Shown here: positions 60,853 to 64,000 of the stretch, one piece after another
How the letters are laid out: every line of letters begins with the position of its first letter
Position numbering within the stretch: the stretch's first letter is position 1
Assembly: GCF_037113525.1 (NCBI RefSeq)
Contig: NZ_CP146963.1
Location: 3,534,001 to 3,598,000, forward strand
Direction: 5' to 3'
Source of the DNA: Butyrivibrio fibrisolvens
GTDB lineage: Bacteria; Bacillota; Clostridia; Lachnospirales; Lachnospiraceae
DNA length: 64,000 bases
Position numbers and translations under genes: made by a program
Notes under the pieces: model-generated
What the model saw: the letters and a program-made list of their open reading frames with translations, nothing else
Databases searched by the model: none
Told to the model about the DNA's origin: nothing

Positions 60853-60943
60853 AGATGATCCTTTCAATTTAAGCCATTATCTTTGAATATAAATACTCTT
60901 ATTTATAACCCATTTCTGCTTCATCCATAATTGACCGACCAAC

Positions 60944-62581
60944 TCATTCGTCAAATTTCAAAACACATATGGACTGTCCGGGCATTTCCAAATGTCCGTC
61001 TTTAATACTTATCTGCGTATTATCCAGGGTAAGGTATCCTGCAATCTGTAAGTCTTTGTACTCATCTGATGAAAGATCTATCACTGCAACATCGTCAGTT
61101 GTATTGTATATAACTATGATTTCTGAAGATACGCTTGATCCGTTCTCATCTTCTCTTGTCCAGGTCTTTCTGATCGCAGCTACTACGCCATCGCACAGAT
61201 TCTCTTCTTTAGTAATAGTGCCTCTTGCAAGTTCAGGGATACTGTTTCTCATCTTAAGAGCTCTCTTATAATAGCTAAGAAGTGACAGTTCATACTGCAA
61301 TTGTTCATCTACCGAAGGAAATGCCTGCGCCACGTTATTGTCAGCGCCTTCCGGAATATCACATATACCTTCTGTATCTGAAGCTGACCAGTTCATCGGG
61401 AGTCTCTTATTGGGATCATCCTTGCCCTTGCTATTCATTCCAATTTCTTCACCATAGTATATAAACGGGCTTCCACTCATGGTAAGAAGGATTCCGGCTG
61501 CCATTTTAAGGTCATTCTCATCATTGTTCAGATTATTAGCAACTCTGACCTGATCATGATTAGTAAGGAAAGGAGCATCTATATATTCCGGATTAACTGA
61601 AGAGTATGTGGTTTCGTAATCGATAAGAGCGTTAACAAGGCTGTCAGCACCAGTCTGTCCTCTTGCAGCTTTTTCAATAGTTCCTTCAGCACCTGACACT
61701 GGGAAATTGAACATACTCGGAGTCATGCTCTTATAAAAAGCTTTGATAGTAGCTTTATTGGCCCATACTTCTGAAACCATATAGAAATCCGACTTTTTAG
61801 TAAGACAATAGTTGTAGATCCAGTTCATGATCTCAATAGTAGAATTCTGATCATCGTCTTCATAATGCATGGCTGCATCCATTCTGTATCCGTCTATTCC
61901 ATGCTCTATCCAGAAATCCGAAATATCTTCAAATTCTTTTCTCAGATTCTCGTTTTCAAGATTAAGATCCGGCATTTCAGACCAGAACACACCCTCATAG
62001 TACCAATCACATCCTGCTACGCTATACCAGGAGTCATTCTTTTTTTCTTTGGAAAAATTGTAATAAGAAACATATGGGCATTCGCTTTCATCAGGTTCTT
62101 TGCCATCATCAAGGTTTTTAAGATAGTCACACGCTTCTATAAACCACTGATTCTGAGATGATGAATGGTTCATGACCATATCGATTATTATGTTGATGCC
62201 TCTTTTATGGCACTCCTCAACAAGCTTATCAAAGTCTTCCATAGTGCCATATTCAGGATCTATATCCTTATAATCAATAACATCATACTTGTGATAGGTT
62301 GGTGATGGCATGATAGGCATAAGCCAGATTCCGTTGATTCCAAGCTCTGTAAGATAGTCAAGCTTAGCTGTTACGCCGTTCAGATCTCCTATACCATCTC
62401 CATCAGAATCATAGAATGAGTGTACATAGATCTCATAGTAATTCCTGTAATTATCATCTATGATCTGCACCTTTTCATCTTCTGCCTTCTTATTACAACC
62501 GGAAAGCAGATTCACTGCAAATAATAAGCAAAGACATACAACAGCCAGACGTTTTACTTTACTAAAAATATACTTTTTCAT
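60944..62581 (-). CDS. GH13 alpha-amylase-family lipoprotein
   Basis: 545 residues. The signal ends in the lipobox NLLSGC, so the enzyme sits on the outer face of the membrane. It is a GH13 barrel: INIIIDMVMNHSS with conserved Asp and His, DGYRMDAAMHY with the catalytic Asp, FYMVSEVWA with the acid/base Glu and LTNHDQVRVANN with the stabilising Asp. A C-terminal beta domain (AVIDLSSDEYKDL) follows. It cuts maltodextrins near the uptake site of the ABC permeases coded upstream. Confidence 0.94.
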   Translation of the reverse strand: MKKYIFSKVKRLAVVCLCLLFAVNLLSGCNKKAEDEKVQIIDDNYRNYYEIYVHSFYDSDGDGIGDLNGVTAKLDYLTELGINGIWLMPIMPSPTYHKYDVIDYKDIDPEYGTMEDFDKLVEECHKRGINIIIDMVMNHSSSQNQWFIEACDYLKNLDDGKEPDESECPYVSYYNFSKEKKNDSWYSVAGCDWYYEGVFWSEMPDLNLENENLRKEFEDISDFWIEHGIDGYRMDAAMHYEDDDQNSTIEIMNWIYNYCLTKKSDFYMVSEVWANKATIKAFYKSMTPSMFNFPVSGAEGTIEKAARGQTGADSLVNALIDYETTYSSVNPEYIDAPFLTNHDQVRVANNLNNDENDLKMAAGILLTMSGSPFIYYGEEIGMNSKGKDDPNKRLPMNWSASDTEGICDIPEGADNNVAQAFPSVDEQLQYELSLLSYYKRALKMRNSIPELARGTITKEENLCDGVVAAIRKTWTREDENGSSVSSEIIVIYNTTDDVAVIDLSSDEYKDLQIAGYLTLDNTQISIKDGHLEMPGQSICVLKFDE

Positions 62582-62612
62582 AGGTCTATATTCCGTTTCT
62601 TTGTATGAAAAG

Positions 62613-62642
62613 AGGCAGAGACAGACAATTCTGCCTCTGCCT
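62613..62642 (-). terminator. Hairpin between the sugar permease and amylase genes
   Basis: AGGCAGAG pairs with CTCTGCCT across a 14-nt loop, followed by CTTTTC on the minus strand. It may reduce read-through so that permease transcripts exceed amylase transcripts. Confidence 0.6.
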
Positions 62643-62705
62643 TGTGATAAAGCTGATAAAAATATTTAAATAACCCGATGCATATGGAGTTTTACCATAT
62701 CTAGA

Positions 62706-63575
62706 TCATCCCTTAACAGCACCGCCTGTTACACCTTCAACATAGTACTTCTGAAGAGCCATGAACAGAGCTGTGATCGGAACTGCGATAAGCACGCCGC
62801 CTGCGCAGAATCTTGTGAAATATCCCTGATAGTCGTTAGTGTTAACCCAGTCATAAAGACCAACAGCTACGTTGTAGCTCTTGCTGTAACCAAAAGCGAT
62901 ATATGATGCAAAGATATAGTCACACCATGGTGCCATGAAAGCAACCAGTGCCTGATAGATGATGATAGGCTTTGAAAGAGGAAGAAGCATTGTGAAGAAG
63001 ATTCTTGCACGTGATGCTCCGTCAATTCTTGCAGCCTCATCAAGTGTCTTCGGAATAGTATCAAAGAAACCTTTACATACATAGTATCCCATACCGGAAC
63101 TTGCAACACCTACAAGGATAAGTCCAGGGATAGCGCCTGCCTGTGTAAGTCCTACGTTCTTCAAAAGGAAGTACAGACAGATCATAGATAAGAATCCCGG
63201 GAACATTCCAAGTATCAGCCAGAACTTCATAAGGAATGTTCTTCCTTTAAATCTTGTACGTGAAAGTGCATAACTTACCATAAGTACAAAACATGTCTGA
63301 CCAAGTGCGATAAAGAATGCAATGATAAATGTGTTTCCAAACCATCTTACAAAGTTAGAATCTGCTGAGAACAGCCAGCTGTAGCTAGCAAGAGAGAATG
63401 TCTTGGGAACAAGATAATCTACCATTCCTCCGCCACCTTCAGAGGGAGCTCGGAAACTCTGCAATACGATACAAACGAATGGAAACAGCCAGATAATACT
63501 AAGTATTACTAAAAGTATGTATGCTATAGCATTACCTAAAGCGGTGTGTTGTTTATGTAATTTCTGCTCAGCCAT
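62706..63575 (-). CDS. Sugar ABC transporter permease, MalG type
   Basis: 289 residues with six hydrophobic helices. The EAA loop DEAARIDGASRARIFFTMLL near residue 190 contacts the ATPase. The N-terminal cytoplasmic tail is KLHKQHTALGN. The C-terminus YYVEGVTGGAVKG is characteristic of MalG-like permeases. Its ATG overlaps the stop of the upstream permease as TAATG. Together they form a maltose/maltodextrin-type uptake channel; the binding protein and ATPase are not in the window. Confidence 0.93.
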   Translation of the reverse strand: MAEQKLHKQHTALGNAIAYILLVILSIIWLFPFVCIVLQSFRAPSEGGGGMVDYLVPKTFSLASYSWLFSADSNFVRWFGNTFIIAFFIALGQTCFVLMVSYALSRTRFKGRTFLMKFWLILGMFPGFLSMICLYFLLKNVGLTQAGAIPGLILVGVASSGMGYYVCKGFFDTIPKTLDEAARIDGASRARIFFTMLLPLSKPIIIYQALVAFMAPWCDYIFASYIAFGYSKSYNVAVGLYDWVNTNDYQGYFTRFCAGGVLIAVPITALFMALQKYYVEGVTGGAVKG

Positions 63576-64000
63576 TACTGGAATCCCTCCTCATCTTTAA
63601 TTGAAGGCAGTCTGTTGTATGCGATAAGAGATGTAACCGCAACAACAATGAATGTAAGAATACCTACGCAGGCTGCTAACCTATAGTTAGTACTGTTAAG
63701 AATAAGCTTGTACAGCCATGTTACAAGAAGGTCGGTATAACCTGATCCTCCATACAACTTAAGAGATGTAGGTCCACCTCCTGAAAGGAGATAAATAACA
63801 TTAAAGTTATTAAGGTTTCCTGTAAATGATGTAAGAAGATATGGTCCTGTTACAAAGAGCATGTATGGCATTGTGATCTTTTTAAACATCTGCCATCTGC
63901 TTGCTCCATCAATTCTTGCACTTTCATAAAGGTCAGCAGGAATGTTCATAAGAAGACCAGTTGCCATAAGCATTACATAGGGAACACCAATCCACAGGTT
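63575..64000 (-). CDS. Sugar ABC transporter permease, MalF type, N-terminus cut by window edge
   Basis: The last 141 residues are visible; the frame is open to base 64000 (NLWIGVPYVMLMATGLLM). The EAA loop LYESARIDGASRWQMFKKI and two or more hydrophobic helices are present, with the P-loop-adjacent VIYLLSGGGPTSLKLYGG segment typical of MalF. It is translated just before the MalG gene with a 1-bp overlap. Confidence 0.9.
   Translation of the reverse strand, partial: NLWIGVPYVMLMATGLLMNIPADLYESARIDGASRWQMFKKITMPYMLFVTGPYLLTSFTGNLNNFNVIYLLSGGGPTSLKLYGGSGYTDLLVTWLYKLILNSTNYRLAACVGILTFIVVAVTSLIAYNRLPSIKDEEGFQ

Overview
The window looks like chromosome of a low-GC, anaerobic member of the Clostridia, most likely a Lachnospiraceae bacterium of the Butyrivibrio/Pseudobutyrivibrio type. 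The reasons are class III (oxygen-sensitive) ribonucleotide reductase, a single-chain 1266-residue PurL, an AmmeMemoRadiSam pair, QueH in place of an oxygen-tolerant enzyme, maltodextrin uptake next to a lipoprotein amylase, AGGAGG-like ribosome sites and AT-rich spacers. Taxonomy is inferred from gene content only. Nearly every gene lies on the minus strand, so operons read from right to left.

Left part (1-20.5 kb) is mostly housekeeping: a partial Ala/Glu/Pro-rich protein, the AmmeMemoRadiSam operon, a YitT protein, an ABC exporter, an orphan VbhA-like antitoxin, tRNA-Met, a MATE pump and argS. A tightly packed operon follows: queH, a double zinc-ribbon protein, speD, DUF4178, DUF350 and a membrane-anchored spermidine synthase. 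Then come a TrmH-family methyltransferase and nrdG-nrdD behind a promoter with a NrdR box. Three copies of a 58-bp hairpin repeat separate speE and argS.

Middle part (20.5-38.2 kb) is an accessory island: eight GNAT acetyltransferases (one fused to DUF402), Nudix, HIT and histidine-phosphatase proteins, a divergent carbamoyltransferase, lipoproteins, an XRE-TPR regulator and an MFS transporter. It holds several decayed genes (a GNAT tail, a GNAT head, an HD protein with its middle missing, a frameshifted gene, a tail resembling AAA/PD-(D/E)XK proteins). An IscB element with IS605-like terminal hairpins and a putative omega RNA region sits inside it.

Right part (38.9-64 kb): a beta-helix-like lipoprotein; a Zn/Cd export locus (HMA protein, P-type ATPase, ArsR regulator) split by an IS110/IS1111-type element; a C39-like peptidase protein overlapping a lipoprotein gene; carB, carA, purL and a TetR regulator; then VanZ, HAD hydrolase, GH13 amylase and two sugar ABC permeases, the last cut by the window edge.

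The most novel signal is a family of three long, nearly palindromic intergenic elements (38678-38974, 48463-48725 and about 58733-59022). They share an apical GAGCGAAGCGAG segment, a one-sided TGCT bulge and stems that differ between copies yet stay paired. The first is bounded by exact 9-bp direct repeats and separates a gene from its own terminator, so it appears to have inserted there.
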